A stretch of 41,676 nucleotides of DNA from JASHUC01 sp035606175 (GCA_035606175.1 DATNFW010000063.1:1-41676), one strand, 5' to 3'. Shown: positions 25,394-33,753, numbered from the stretch's first letter. The notes: generated by a model from the letters alone, not told the origin. Numbers and translations are program-made.

Positions 25394-25732
25394 ATGAAAC
25401 TGGTCAAGGCGATCATCAAACCCTTCAAGCTCGACGACGTGCGCGCCGCGCTGTCCGAGATCGGCGTCTCCGGCATGACGGTCACGGAGGTCAAGGGCTT
25501 CGGCCGCCAGCGAGGGCATACCGAGCTTTACCGCGGCGCCGAATACGTCGTCGACTTCGTGCCGAAAACGCTGATCGAAGTGGCCGTACGCGCGGATCTG
25601 CTCGATCAGGTCGTCGAGGCGATATTGAAGTCGGCCAAGACCGGCAAGGTCGGCGACGGCAAGATCTTCATCACCGAGATTCAGCGCGTGATCCGCATCC
25701 GCACGGGCGAGACGGACGACGCGGCGTTGTAA
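25394..25732 (+). CDS. glnK: Nitrogen regulatory protein P-II
   Basis: 112 residues, full length. Trimeric cytoplasmic sensor of 2-oxoglutarate, ATP/ADP and, by uridylylation, glutamine; it controls AmtB, glutamine synthetase adenylylation and NtrB. The P-II signature GFGRQRGHTELYRGAEYVVD includes the uridylylated Tyr51, and the C-terminal signature KTGKVGDGKIFITEIQRVIR is intact. I prefer glnK over glnB because of the start MKLVKAIIKPFKLDDVR and the sigma-54/NtrC-type promoter, but no amtB follows, so the paralogue call is not certain. Next gene downstream is an unrelated ferredoxin. Confidence 0.95.
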   Translation: MKLVKAIIKPFKLDDVRAALSEIGVSGMTVTEVKGFGRQRGHTELYRGAEYVVDFVPKTLIEVAVRADLLDQVVEAILKSAKTGKVGDGKIFITEIQRVIRIRTGETDDAAL

Positions 25733-25733
25733 T

Positions 25734-25750
25734 TGTCGCGGCCTGCGACA
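25734..25750 (+). terminator. Short hairpin just after glnK
   Basis: TGTCGC-ggcct-GCGACA, a perfect 6-bp stem with a 5-nt loop, starts at the glnK stop. No U-run follows, so it is a weak terminator candidate or a stabilising 3' end. Confidence 0.35.
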
Positions 25751-25761
25751 GCGGGCACATC

Positions 25762-25779
25762 CGTATGGATCGTGCCGCC
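25762..25779 (-). repeat. Distant copy of the repeat-peptide core (18-bp exact match)
   Basis: CGTATGGATCGTGCCGCC is identical to 6934-6951, inside the first coding repeat of the peptide gene, in the same orientation. Read on the minus strand the locus encodes EGGTIHTD, against DGGTIHTN in the peptide. Here it sits in the 95-bp gap between glnK and the ferredoxin gene with no start codon and ribosome site in reach, so it looks like a fragment or a DNA-level element. Confidence 0.7.
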
Positions 25780-25827
25780 CTCGCACGCTGGGTCGCGTGA
25801 GGCCGCGCGAGCCGGTACAGTCGCGAG

Positions 25828-26199
25828 ATGAGCTCTCAGGACCCGCTCGATGAGGCACTCCGCGCGGCCGCCGAGAAGTTGCGGCTCGGCCGAGCGCGCC
25901 GCCACATTTTCTTGTGCACGGGAGGCAAGTGCGCACCCCGCGAGGCGCAGCTCGAGTCGTGGGAGTATCTGAAGCGGCGGCTGAAGGAGCTCGGACTCGT
26001 CGATCGTGAGGATGGTGTGCTGCGCACCAAGGCCGACTGCCTGCGCATTTGCACGGCCGGGCCGATCGCCGTCGTCTATCCCGAGGGGGTCTGGTACCGG
26101 GGCTGCACGCCAGGGAATCTGGAGCGCATCCTCACCGAGCACTTGCTCGGCGGCCGTCCGGTCGAGGAGCTCAAATTCGCGGACGCCCCGCTCGGCTGA
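25828..26199 (+). CDS. Thioredoxin-fold [2Fe-2S] ferredoxin
   Basis: 123 residues. Four cysteines, Cys30 and Cys35 (FLCTGGKC) and Cys71 and Cys75 (CLRIC), are placed as in the thioredoxin-like 2Fe-2S ferredoxins (COG3411; Azotobacter FdI-type shethna and NuoE-like fold), followed by GPIAVVYPEGVWY. It would carry single electrons in the cytoplasm; its partner is unknown. An N-terminal about 22-residue helix precedes the core. Converges with the GAF-GGDEF-EAL gene across 39 bp. Confidence 0.9.
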   Translation: MSSQDPLDEALRAAAEKLRLGRARRHIFLCTGGKCAPREAQLESWEYLKRRLKELGLVDREDGVLRTKADCLRICTAGPIAVVYPEGVWYRGCTPGNLERILTEHLLGGRPVEELKFADAPLG

Positions 26200-26238
26200 C
26201 CGTTCGCCGGATTCCCCGCCGTGGGTGGCCCGCCGGCC

Positions 26239-27987
26239 TCAGGGGGCGGAGCCGGCGAGCTCCTCTTCGGATGCCTTGAGCACGCTCTCGAGCGGTACGG
26301 GCTGACCGTAGAGAAAGCCCTGCGCTCGATCGACGCCGATCTCGAGCAGGCGCTGACGCACGCTCTCGCTCTCGACGCATTCCGCGACCGTCTGGATACC
26401 CATGCTGCGGGCGAGTTGCGCGACACCGCGCACGAGCGACTCCGAGCGCACATCCGTCAACAGATCGTGCGTAAAGGAGCCGTCGAGCTTCAGCATGCTC
26501 ACATCGAAGGATTTGAGGTAGGCGAGCGAGCTCACGCCGGTGCCGAAGTCATCGAGTGCGAACTCGCAGCCCCGCGCGCGCAAATGGCGGATCAAAGTTT
26601 GAGTCTGGGAGACGTTCGCGACCGCGGCCGTCTCGGTGATCTCGAATTGCAGCCACTCTCCCGGGACCTGCTTCGGGCCGATCTGAGCGGAAAGCCATTC
26701 GAGGAAATCCGGATTGCCGATGCTCGGTCCCGACAGATTGACGGAAAAGCGCACCGTGCGTTCCGACAGCTGCTCGCGAGCGGCCTTCAGCCGTTCGAAC
26801 ACCCGCATGAGCATCGCGCGGTCGAGGTCGATCAGCATTTGATAGCGCGTCGCGGCCGACATGAAGTGGGTCGGCGAGACGAAAGAGCCGGTGTCGCTCA
26901 CCAGCCGCACGAGCAGCTCGAAGTACTCGCCGCCCGGGGCGCGGACCAGGGGTACGAGCGGTTGTGCGACGACGCCGAAGCGCTCGCTCTCGAGCGAACG
27001 GCGCAGCTTCGAGGCGATGAGCACGTCGTCGCTGCGCTGGACCATGCTCGTGTCGGAGTCCTGATAGACCTCGACGCGCCCGCGGCCGCGGTCTTTGGCC
27101 GACCTGCAGGCAGTCTCCGCGGCGGCTATCGCCTGCGTGAGCTCGAGGTCCCCGGGCGGCACGCTCGCGACGCCGAACGAGATCGACAGGCGCGTGCGCA
27201 CGCCGCCGATCACCGCGCAGCGCTCGCTCACCGCCCGGCAGAGCTGCTCCGCCACACGGCGCGCCTGGCTCAAGGAGGTCTTCGGCAGGTAGGCGGCGAA
27301 GCGGTCGCCCGAGATGTGGCATACCCCTGCGCGGTCCGGCATCGGCTGCTCCTGCAGCACCGAGCCGACTGCCGCGATCGCCTGATCCCCCGCGGAGAGA
27401 CCGGCGAGCTTGTTGAGCACGTGCAGCTGATCGAGATCGCCGTACAGAATGCATCCGCACGCGCCGCTCGAGGAGTTCTCCTCGGCGCGCGCGCGCTCCT
27501 GGAACGTCGACCAGCTGAGGAGCACGGGCAGGCGCGGGGTGGGCGCATAGAGTTGGCTCACTTCCGCGGCCAGCTCGATTATCCGCTGCGATTCGTCGGG
27601 TCCGAGCTTCGGCTGATCGATGCTGCGCAGCGCGACGAGAATCCCAATGGGAGTGCCGCTCGCATCGCGCAGGGCCGCGGCGACGAGCTTGCCGCAGACC
27701 GGGCCGTTGCGTTCGGCGCGCAGCCGATTCGTGCCGAGAAGGCCGTCGGGAGCCGAGCGGACCTGCTCCGTGAGGCCCTCACCGCCGTGGCGCCAGAGGT
27801 CCTCGAGGACCCGGGCACCGGGCACGTCGCGCACGAGACTTTGCGATGCCCCCCCGTCGAGGCGGATCGCCACGAGCGCCGCATCGAGCTTCGCTTGCAC
27901 GCGCCGCAATGCATCCTCCAGCGCCGCAGGGGAGGGCCGCGGCAGCTGGCTGGAGCGGTTCGGTTGGGCAGGCGCGGGTCGCGTCAT
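26239..27987 (-). CDS. GAF-like / degenerate GGDEF / EAL c-di-GMP phosphodiesterase
   Basis: 582 residues, soluble. The N-terminal part (about 20-165) looks like a GAF-type sensor. The GGDEF domain (about 175-320) has the signature changed to SGDRF, so cyclase activity is unlikely; such domains can bind GTP. The EAL domain (about 330-575) has ELLVR in place of EALLR but keeps the key acidic and amide residues (FSVNLSG, FEITET, LDDFGTG, LKLDGSF, AECVES, QGFLYGQP), so c-di-GMP hydrolysis is likely. Its upstream region contains two CRP-type sites shared with the divergent quinone reductase. Ribosome site weak. Confidence 0.9.
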   Translation of the reverse strand: MTRPAPAQPNRSSQLPRPSPAALEDALRRVQAKLDAALVAIRLDGGASQSLVRDVPGARVLEDLWRHGGEGLTEQVRSAPDGLLGTNRLRAERNGPVCGKLVAAALRDASGTPIGILVALRSIDQPKLGPDESQRIIELAAEVSQLYAPTPRLPVLLSWSTFQERARAEENSSSGACGCILYGDLDQLHVLNKLAGLSAGDQAIAAVGSVLQEQPMPDRAGVCHISGDRFAAYLPKTSLSQARRVAEQLCRAVSERCAVIGGVRTRLSISFGVASVPPGDLELTQAIAAAETACRSAKDRGRGRVEVYQDSDTSMVQRSDDVLIASKLRRSLESERFGVVAQPLVPLVRAPGGEYFELLVRLVSDTGSFVSPTHFMSAATRYQMLIDLDRAMLMRVFERLKAAREQLSERTVRFSVNLSGPSIGNPDFLEWLSAQIGPKQVPGEWLQFEITETAAVANVSQTQTLIRHLRARGCEFALDDFGTGVSSLAYLKSFDVSMLKLDGSFTHDLLTDVRSESLVRGVAQLARSMGIQTVAECVESESVRQRLLEIGVDRAQGFLYGQPVPLESVLKASEEELAGSAP

Positions 27988-28085
27988 GACGCGCTCATCG
28001 GAACTCCCTTAACGTGTCCAATGTACGGCCCGACCGGGAGCGCGGCCGGAACCCGTTCGCACCCTCCACGGGAAACCTTAAGATG

Positions 28086-28101
28086 TGTGATTCCACTCAC
28101 G
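28086..28101. promoter_or_regulatory. CRP-family binding site, upstream copy
   Basis: TGTGA-ttccac-TCACG, 9 of 10 consensus positions for CRP/Vfr/Clp. It lies 22 bp (two helical turns) before the perfect site below. Confidence 0.6.
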
Positions 28102-28107
28102 CCGTTT

Positions 28108-28123
28108 TGTGATCGAGGTCACA
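28108..28123. promoter_or_regulatory. CRP-family binding site, perfect palindrome
   Basis: TGTGA-tcgagg-TCACA matches the CRP core 10 of 10. It ends 3 nt before the quinone reductase ATG and overlaps its GAGG ribosome site, so binding would be expected to repress that gene; it lies about 121 bp upstream of the EAL gene start, where it could activate. Confidence 0.7.
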
Positions 28124-28126
28124 GCG

Positions 28127-29095
28127 ATGCCGCAGGTCATCCGTCTGCACAGATATGGCGGTCCCGAAGTGCTGAGCCTCGAGGAATTCGAGCCCTCCGC
28201 ACCCGCTCCGGACGAGATCCAGATCCGCCACACGGCGATCGGTCTCAACTACATCGACGTGTACGACCGCACCGGACTGTATGCGACGCCGCTCCCCGGC
28301 GTGCTCGGACGCGAGGCGGCCGGCGTCGTCGTCGCGCTCGGGCGGCGCGTGCGCGGCTTCCGCAAAGGCGATCGGGTCGCTTATGTTCACCCCGGCGCGT
28401 ACTGCGAGGTGGGCAATGTCCCGGCGCGCCACGTCGTGAAGGTGCCCGCCGGAATCTCCGATCGCGAGGCCGCGGCGCTGATGCTGAAGGGGCTCACCGC
28501 CCAGTACCTCCTGCGCCGCACTTATCGCGTGCAACGCGGCGACCCGATTCTGGTGCACGCGGCAGCCGGAGGCGTCGGGCTCATCCTCTCTCAGTGGGCG
28601 CGCGCGCTCGGCGCGAAAGTCATCGGTGTGGTGGGGAGCGATGCGAAAGCGGAGCTCGCCCGCAAGAGCGGCTGCCGTCACGTGCTCATCTCGGGTCGCG
28701 ACGAGATCATCGCTTCGGTCAAGCGCCTGACGAAGGGCGCCGGGGTCGCAGTGGTTTACGACTCGGTGGGGAAGGACACCTTCATGGAATCGCTCGATTG
28801 CCTGCGTCCGCTCGGGATGATGGTGACCTATGGCAACGCCTCGGGCCCACCGCCGGCGTTGAGTCCGCTCGAGCTCTCCAAGCGCGGGTCGCTCTTTCTG
28901 ACTCGGCCGACCCTCTTCTCCTACATTGCGACTCGCAAGGAGCTCGATGCGGCAGCGAGGGAGCTGTTTGCGATGGTCAAGAATCGCAAAGTGCGTATCC
29001 GCATCGGCCAGACCTACCCGCTCGCGGAGGTCGCGCAGGCACATCGGGATCTCGAGGCGCGCCGCACGACGGGCTCGACGGTGTTGCTCCCGTAG
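28127..29095 (+). CDS. NADPH:quinone oxidoreductase (zinc-free MDR family)
   Basis: 322 residues, the QOR branch of medium-chain dehydrogenases, which reduces quinones or similar compounds with NADPH in the cytoplasm. Motifs: RHTAIGLNYIDVYDRTGLY (replacing the zinc-binding region), PGVLGREAAGVV, the Rossmann AAAGGVGLILSQWARALGAKV with NADP-favouring surroundings, and VVYDSVGKDTF. No Cys/His zinc ligands are present. I chose ATG 28127 (MPQVIRLHRYGG, GAGGT upstream) over a GTG six codons earlier. Two CRP-type palindromes precede it. Confidence 0.93.
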   Translation: MPQVIRLHRYGGPEVLSLEEFEPSAPAPDEIQIRHTAIGLNYIDVYDRTGLYATPLPGVLGREAAGVVVALGRRVRGFRKGDRVAYVHPGAYCEVGNVPARHVVKVPAGISDREAAALMLKGLTAQYLLRRTYRVQRGDPILVHAAAGGVGLILSQWARALGAKVIGVVGSDAKAELARKSGCRHVLISGRDEIIASVKRLTKGAGVAVVYDSVGKDTFMESLDCLRPLGMMVTYGNASGPPPALSPLELSKRGSLFLTRPTLFSYIATRKELDAAARELFAMVKNRKVRIRIGQTYPLAEVAQAHRDLEARRTTGSTVLLP

Positions 29096-29139
29096 GAGAC
29101 CGCGGGTCCCGCTGCGAACGCGCGGGTGCGGGTGCGCTG

Positions 29140-30852
29140 TTAGGCGGAGAGCTCGCGCTCGATCGGGCGCGTGAGGCTCGAGATGACCGCTGCAAGCTCT
29201 TCGGCCTCTACGGGCTTCGCAATGTGATTTTGATAGCCCGCGTGCAGCGCGCGCAGGCGGTCCTGCATCGTTGCATAGGCGGTCACCGCCACTGCGGGAA
29301 TACGGCCGCCGAGATTCGGATCGAGAGCGCGCACCTGCTCGATGAGAGCGAAGCCGTCCATCTCGGGCATGCCGAGATCGGCGACCAGCACGTGCGGCTT
29401 GCGCTCGAAGAGCAGCGTCAACGCAACGGAGCCGCTCGCGGCAAGACTCACCCGTGCACCGAGGCTCTCGAGAATCTGCGCGATCACCTCACGCGCACCG
29501 GCATCGTCGTCGACCACGAGCACGTGCACTCCGCCGAGTGGTGCCGTGCCGCCCGCCGCAGCGGCGCTGCCGGGCGTTCGCGGCTCGGCAGTCTGCCCGG
29601 CTGCCGCAGCGTGACGAATCGGGAGTCGCAGCGTGAACGTCGATCCCATGCCTTCCCCGTCGCTCGCGGCGGAGATCGTGCCGCCGTGCAGCTCGATCAG
29701 GTGGCGCACGATGGCGAGCCCGAGGCCGAGGCCACCGTGGCGGCGGCTGATCGAGCCGTCTTCCTGTCGGAAGCGATCGAAAACGAACGGCAAAAACTCG
29801 GATTTGATGCCCTGCCCGGTGTCGCGCACGCTGATTTCGGCCTCGGCGCCGCGGCGGGCCAAGACGACTTCCGCACGGCCGCCGAGCGGGGTGAATTTGA
29901 TCGCGTTGGAGAGCAGATTGCACACGATCTGCTGCAGACGGGCCGGATCGCCGCGCAGCGAGCCCACGCCGGCATCGAGCAGCGGCACGAGCGCGATGCC
30001 CTTCGCCTGCGCCGCCGGCATCATGGTCTCGACCGACGACTCGATGATCCGCCGCGGATCGACCATCCCGAGCTCGAGAGTCACCTTGCCGGTGACGATG
30101 CGCGACACATCGAGCAGGTCCTCGATGAGCCGCTTCTGCGCGCGCGCATTGCGCTCGATGGTCTCGAGCGCCCGCTCCTCCGTCGGCGCATCGAGCCGGC
30201 CCGTGCGCAGCAGCGTGATCCAGCCGAAGATCGCATTGAGAGGCGTGCGCAGCTCGTGCGACATCGTCGCGAGAAACTCGTCCTTCAGTCGTGAGAGCTC
30301 CTCCGCCTCCGCGCGCAGCACCTGCTCGCGTTTGAAGAGCACCTCACGCTCGCTTTCGATGCGCCGCCGCTCCTCGATCTCCGCCTGCAGCCGCTCATTG
30401 CTGCGCCGCAATTCGCGTGTGCGCTCGCCGACGCGGTGCTCGAGCGCCTGGTGAGAGCTCGCGAGCTCGGCGTGCGCGCGGTACAGATCGATGAACACGC
30501 GCACCTTGGAGCGCAGCACGTGCGGGTTGATGGGCGTGAGGATGTAGTCGACCGCGCCGAGCTCGTATCCGCGCGAGGTCTGCATCTCGTCCGCGTACGC
30601 GGTGATGAAGATGATCGGCGTGCGCTCGGTGCGCCGGTAACGGCGGATGAGCGAGGCGGTCTCGAGCCCATCCATGTCGGGCATGTTCACATCGAGCAGG
30701 ATGACCGCGAAATCCTCGTTGAGAATGCTCTTCAGGGCCTCGGTTCCCGAGCGCGCGACCAGGAGCTCGGCGTCGAGCTCCTCGAGCACGGTGCGGTAGA
30801 CGAGAAGCTTCTCGGGCAGATCGTCGACGATCAGAACGCGCGGTCGCTCCAA
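29140..30852 (-). CDS. Hybrid two-component protein: REC - histidine kinase - REC
   Basis: 570 residues, no transmembrane helix. Receiver 1 (1-122) has DD at 10-11 and phospho-acceptor Asp54 (LLDVNMPDMDG), but Thr106 replaces the usual conserved Lys (LTPINP). A coiled coil (about 130-190) leads to HisKA with His199 (MSHELRTPLNA) and an ATPase domain with N-box NLLSNAIKF, G1 DTGQGI and G2 GGLGLGLAIV. Receiver 2 (443-565) has Asp492 (DLGMPEMDG) and Lys546 (AKP). The gene starts with TTG; GAGGA overlapping the ilvH stop supports it. It follows ilvH by 9 nt, an odd pairing with no obvious functional link. Input signal and output unknown. Confidence 0.93.
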   Translation of the reverse strand: MERPRVLIVDDLPEKLLVYRTVLEELDAELLVARSGTEALKSILNEDFAVILLDVNMPDMDGLETASLIRRYRRTERTPIIFITAYADEMQTSRGYELGAVDYILTPINPHVLRSKVRVFIDLYRAHAELASSHQALEHRVGERTRELRRSNERLQAEIEERRRIESEREVLFKREQVLRAEAEELSRLKDEFLATMSHELRTPLNAIFGWITLLRTGRLDAPTEERALETIERNARAQKRLIEDLLDVSRIVTGKVTLELGMVDPRRIIESSVETMMPAAQAKGIALVPLLDAGVGSLRGDPARLQQIVCNLLSNAIKFTPLGGRAEVVLARRGAEAEISVRDTGQGIKSEFLPFVFDRFRQEDGSISRRHGGLGLGLAIVRHLIELHGGTISAASDGEGMGSTFTLRLPIRHAAAAGQTAEPRTPGSAAAAGGTAPLGGVHVLVVDDDAGAREVIAQILESLGARVSLAASGSVALTLLFERKPHVLVADLGMPEMDGFALIEQVRALDPNLGGRIPAVAVTAYATMQDRLRALHAGYQNHIAKPVEAEELAAVISSLTRPIERELSA

Positions 30853-30861
30853 AGCCGTTCC

Positions 30862-31359
30862 TCAGGTGCGCTCGAGCGCGCGGGCGCTGCGTGAGATGCC
30901 GAGCGCGCCGCTGCGCACGACCTCGGCGAGCCTGCCGCGCGAGGAGAGCTCGCGGATGAGCGCGTTGACTTCGGCCTCGCTCGCCGTGAGCTCGGCGATG
31001 AAGCCGTCGAGAGCCGGATCGAGCACCCGGCCACCGGCGCGCACCACATAGCCGCGCAGTGCATCGGTGTCTTCCGCCCGCACGCTGAGCTTCACGAGCA
31101 CCAGCTCACGCTCGAGGTGCTCACCGAGCGTCATGTCCTCGACGCGCACCACGTCGATGAGCTTGTGCAGCTGATTCGCGATCTGGCGGATCACGGCATC
31201 CGAGCCCGTGGTGACGAGTGTCACGCGAGAGACCGTCGGGTCCTCGGTCGGGGCGACCGAGAGCGACTCGATGTTGTAGCCCCGCGTGGAAAACAGCGCG
31301 GCGACGCGCGCAAGCGCGCCCGCCTCGTTCTGGAGCAAGATCGCGATGATATGACGCAT
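30862..31359 (-). CDS. ilvH: Acetolactate synthase regulatory (small) subunit
   Basis: 165 residues. The ACT-domain subunit that activates and gives valine feedback to acetolactate synthase. N-terminal ACT: MRHIIAILLQNEAGALARV, then FSTRGYNIESLSVAPTEDP; then IANQLHKLIDVVRVED; C-terminal half ends with RSGALGISR. The ATG at 31359 matches the family start but lacks a Shine-Dalgarno (the minus strand reads CCTCCTTC there); an ATG nine codons upstream is in frame. Unusually it is divergent from ilvB (93-bp gap) instead of downstream of it, and leads into the hybrid kinase. Confidence 0.95.
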   Translation of the reverse strand: MRHIIAILLQNEAGALARVAALFSTRGYNIESLSVAPTEDPTVSRVTLVTTGSDAVIRQIANQLHKLIDVVRVEDMTLGEHLERELVLVKLSVRAEDTDALRGYVVRAGGRVLDPALDGFIAELTASEAEVNALIRELSSRGRLAEVVRSGALGISRSARALERT

Positions 31360-31452
31360 GAAGGAGGTGCGACAGGTCCTTGGCACGGAGGATAACCCAC
31401 CCGGGGGGCGCTGGCATGGAGCCGTCGCGAGCTGCTAGGCTCCGAGGTTCCC

Positions 31453-33309
31453 ATGAACGAGATTGCCGCGAAAATCAAGCCAGAACGCAGCGCCGCCCGT
31501 CCGCTTGCCGGCACGCGCATGAGCGGCGCGCAGATGATCGTGCAGGTGCTCGCGGACGAGGGCGTGAGTGCCATTTTCGGCTACAGCGGCGGGGCCATTT
31601 TACCCACCTACGATGCCGTGTTCCTCTACAACGAGCAGCACTCCGCGGCAGGGGGGCGGCCGATTCCGCTCATCGTGCCGGCGAACGAACAGGGCGCAGG
31701 CTTCATGGCGGCGGGCTATGCGCGAGCGAGCGGCCGCGTCGGCGTGTGCCTGGTCACATCCGGGCCCGGAGCGACGAACACCGTCACGCCCGTGCGCGAC
31801 TGCATGGCCGATTCCGTGCCGATCGTCGTCATCTGCGGTCAAGTCGCGCGAGCCTCGATCGGCACGGACGCCTTCCAGGAAGCGCCGGTCGCCGCGCTCA
31901 TGGGCGCCGTCGCGAAGCACATTTTTCTGGTCACCGACCCCGCGAAGCTCGAGGCGACTGTGCGCACGGCTTTCGAGATCGCACGCACCGGACGGCCGGG
32001 ACCCGTGGTCGTCGATGTGCCGAAGGACGTGCAGAACTGGGAAGGCGAGTTCGCCGGCGCCGGAACGCTTCCGATCCCAGGCTATCGCAGCCGTATGTTG
32101 GAGCTTGCCGCCGAGCGGCTCGAGCCCGAGCAGGCGGGGCGCTTTTTCGACATGCTGCGGGACGCGCGCCGTCCGCTCGTCTATGCCGGCGGCGGAGTCG
32201 TGAACGGCAATGCGGCGGATGCGCTCGCGGAGTTCGCCGCCTCCTTCGGTATACCGGTCGTGACGACGCTGATGGGGATCGGCTCCATCGATACGACCCA
32301 AGCGCTGTCTCTGCGCATGCTCGGCATGCACGGGGCAGCGTTCGCCAATTACGCGCTCGATGACTGCGACTTCCTCGTTACCGCGGGCGCGCGTTTCGAC
32401 GATCGCGTCGCGACGGTGCCGGCGAAATTCGCGCCCAATGCGCGCCGCATCGCGCATCTCGACATCGATCCGGCGGAGATCAACAAGGTCAAGCGGGTCG
32501 CCTGGAGCCACGTCGGGCAGCTCGCCGATGCGCTGCACGCGCTCACCGTGTACGGGCGGCAGCTCGGCTTCCGGCCCGACTATGCAGCGTGGCACGCGCA
32601 TCTCGCGGAGCTCAAGCGGCGGCACGCGATGAACTACGACCGCTCGAGCCCGCTCATTCAGCCGTATTACGTGCTCGAGGAGCTCAACCGGCGCACGCGA
32701 GGCGAGGCGATCGTCGCAACGGGCGTGGGCCAGCATCAGATGTGGGCCGCGCAGTACTGCGACTTCCGCCACCCGCGGCTATGGCTCACCTCGGGCAGCA
32801 TGGGGACGATGGGCTTCGGTTTGCCCGCCGCCATCGGCGCGCAGGTCGCCCATCCCGACCGGCTCGTCATCGATGTGGACGGGGATGCGAGCATCCGCAT
32901 GAACATCGGCGAGCTCGAGACCGTGACGACCTACGGGCTGCCGGTGAAGATCGTGGTGCTGAACAATTTCGGCGATGGCATGGTGAAGCAGTGGCAGAAG
33001 CTGTTCTTCAAGGGACGGCTCTCTGCGAGCGACAAGTCGCTGCACAAGAAAGATTTTGTCAAAGCAGCGCAGGCCGACGGCTTTCCATTCGCCGAGCGCC
33101 TCGCGCGCAAGGAGGACGTGCCGCGCCTCATCGGCGAGCTGATCGAATTTCCGGGGCCCGCCTTCCTCGAAGTGCTGATCGATCCCGACGCGGGGGTCTA
33201 CCCCATGGTCGGCCCGGGTCAAGAATATAGTGCGATGATCACGGGCGAATTCATCCGGTCGCGGCACGATGTGAAAATAGAGACGCCGGGTCCTTCGGAG
33301 ATGTTTTGA
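31453..33309 (+). CDS. ilvB: Acetolactate synthase catalytic (large) subunit
   Basis: 618 residues. ThDP enzyme that condenses two pyruvate to acetolactate (valine/leucine) or pyruvate with 2-oxobutyrate (isoleucine). Catalytic Glu79 in PANEQGAGFMAAGYARA; FAD/middle domain with ARFDDRVATVPAKFAP; ThDP-Mg motif from DVDGDASIRMNIGELETV to VLNN. The active-site-loop region QWQKLFFKGRLSASD differs somewhat from the E. coli enzymes, and there is an insert RHAMNYDRSSP. GAGG precedes the ATG. glyoxalase I follows after 24 nt; ilvA, which makes 2-oxobutyrate, lies 6.6 kb away. Confidence 0.94.
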   Translation: MNEIAAKIKPERSAARPLAGTRMSGAQMIVQVLADEGVSAIFGYSGGAILPTYDAVFLYNEQHSAAGGRPIPLIVPANEQGAGFMAAGYARASGRVGVCLVTSGPGATNTVTPVRDCMADSVPIVVICGQVARASIGTDAFQEAPVAALMGAVAKHIFLVTDPAKLEATVRTAFEIARTGRPGPVVVDVPKDVQNWEGEFAGAGTLPIPGYRSRMLELAAERLEPEQAGRFFDMLRDARRPLVYAGGGVVNGNAADALAEFAASFGIPVVTTLMGIGSIDTTQALSLRMLGMHGAAFANYALDDCDFLVTAGARFDDRVATVPAKFAPNARRIAHLDIDPAEINKVKRVAWSHVGQLADALHALTVYGRQLGFRPDYAAWHAHLAELKRRHAMNYDRSSPLIQPYYVLEELNRRTRGEAIVATGVGQHQMWAAQYCDFRHPRLWLTSGSMGTMGFGLPAAIGAQVAHPDRLVIDVDGDASIRMNIGELETVTTYGLPVKIVVLNNFGDGMVKQWQKLFFKGRLSASDKSLHKKDFVKAAQADGFPFAERLARKEDVPRLIGELIEFPGPAFLEVLIDPDAGVYPMVGPGQEYSAMITGEFIRSRHDVKIETPGPSEMF

Positions 33310-33333
33310 TCGCGGTCGCTTCGCGGAGCGTCT

Positions 33334-33753
33334 ATGAAGTATCTGCATACCATGGTCCGGGTCACCGATCTCGAGGCGTCGCTCCGCTTCTATTGCGAGG
33401 CGCTCGGGCTTCAGGAGGTCTCGCGCAAGGAGTTCCCTCAGGGGCGCTTCACGCTCGTATTCCTCGCCGCGCCGGGCGATGAGTCGGCGCAGGTCGAGCT
33501 CACCTACAACTGGGACTCGCAAAGCTACTCGGGCGGACGAAATTTCGGACACCTCGCCTACCGGGTCGAGGACGTCTACGCGACGTGCCGGCGCCTCATG
33601 GAGCACGGCGTCACGATCAATCGGCCCCCGCGCGATGGGCACATGGCCTTCGTGCGCTCCCCCGATGGCATCTCCGTGGAGCTGCTGCAAGCCGGCGGCG
33701 CGCTTGCCCCCGCGGAGCCGTGGAAATCGATGCCGAACGTCGGGGAGTGGTGA
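33334..33753 (+). CDS. gloA: Lactoylglutathione lyase (glyoxalase I)
   Basis: 139 residues. Converts the methylglyoxal-glutathione hemithioacetal to S-lactoylglutathione. The four metal ligands are at expected spacing: His5, Glu55 (QVELTYNW), His73 (FGHLAYRV) and Glu116 (SVELLQ). The stretch LTYNW is typical of GloA proper rather than generic VOC proteins. A short tail ends the protein. It depends on glutathione, made through gshA in this window. Confidence 0.93.
   Translation: MKYLHTMVRVTDLEASLRFYCEALGLQEVSRKEFPQGRFTLVFLAAPGDESAQVELTYNWDSQSYSGGRNFGHLAYRVEDVYATCRRLMEHGVTINRPPRDGHMAFVRSPDGISVELLQAGGALAPAEPWKSMPNVGEW

Noticed and set aside
29660..29690. Another copy of the GGTIHT repeat inside the hybrid kinase gene
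   Set aside because: The shared GATCGTGCCGCC is the codons for GGTI in the kinase's conserved GGTISA motif; similarity stops there.
26221..30294. A 1357-codon open frame on the plus strand
   Set aside because: It runs antisense to the GAF-GGDEF-EAL gene and the hybrid kinase and out of frame through the quinone reductase; His/Arg/Ala-rich sequence typical of antisense frames in GC-rich DNA.
31360..31380. Plus-strand AAGGAGGTGCGAC as a ribosome site for a hidden gene
   Set aside because: No ATG or GTG with a reading frame follows at usable distance before ilvB, which has its own GAGG.
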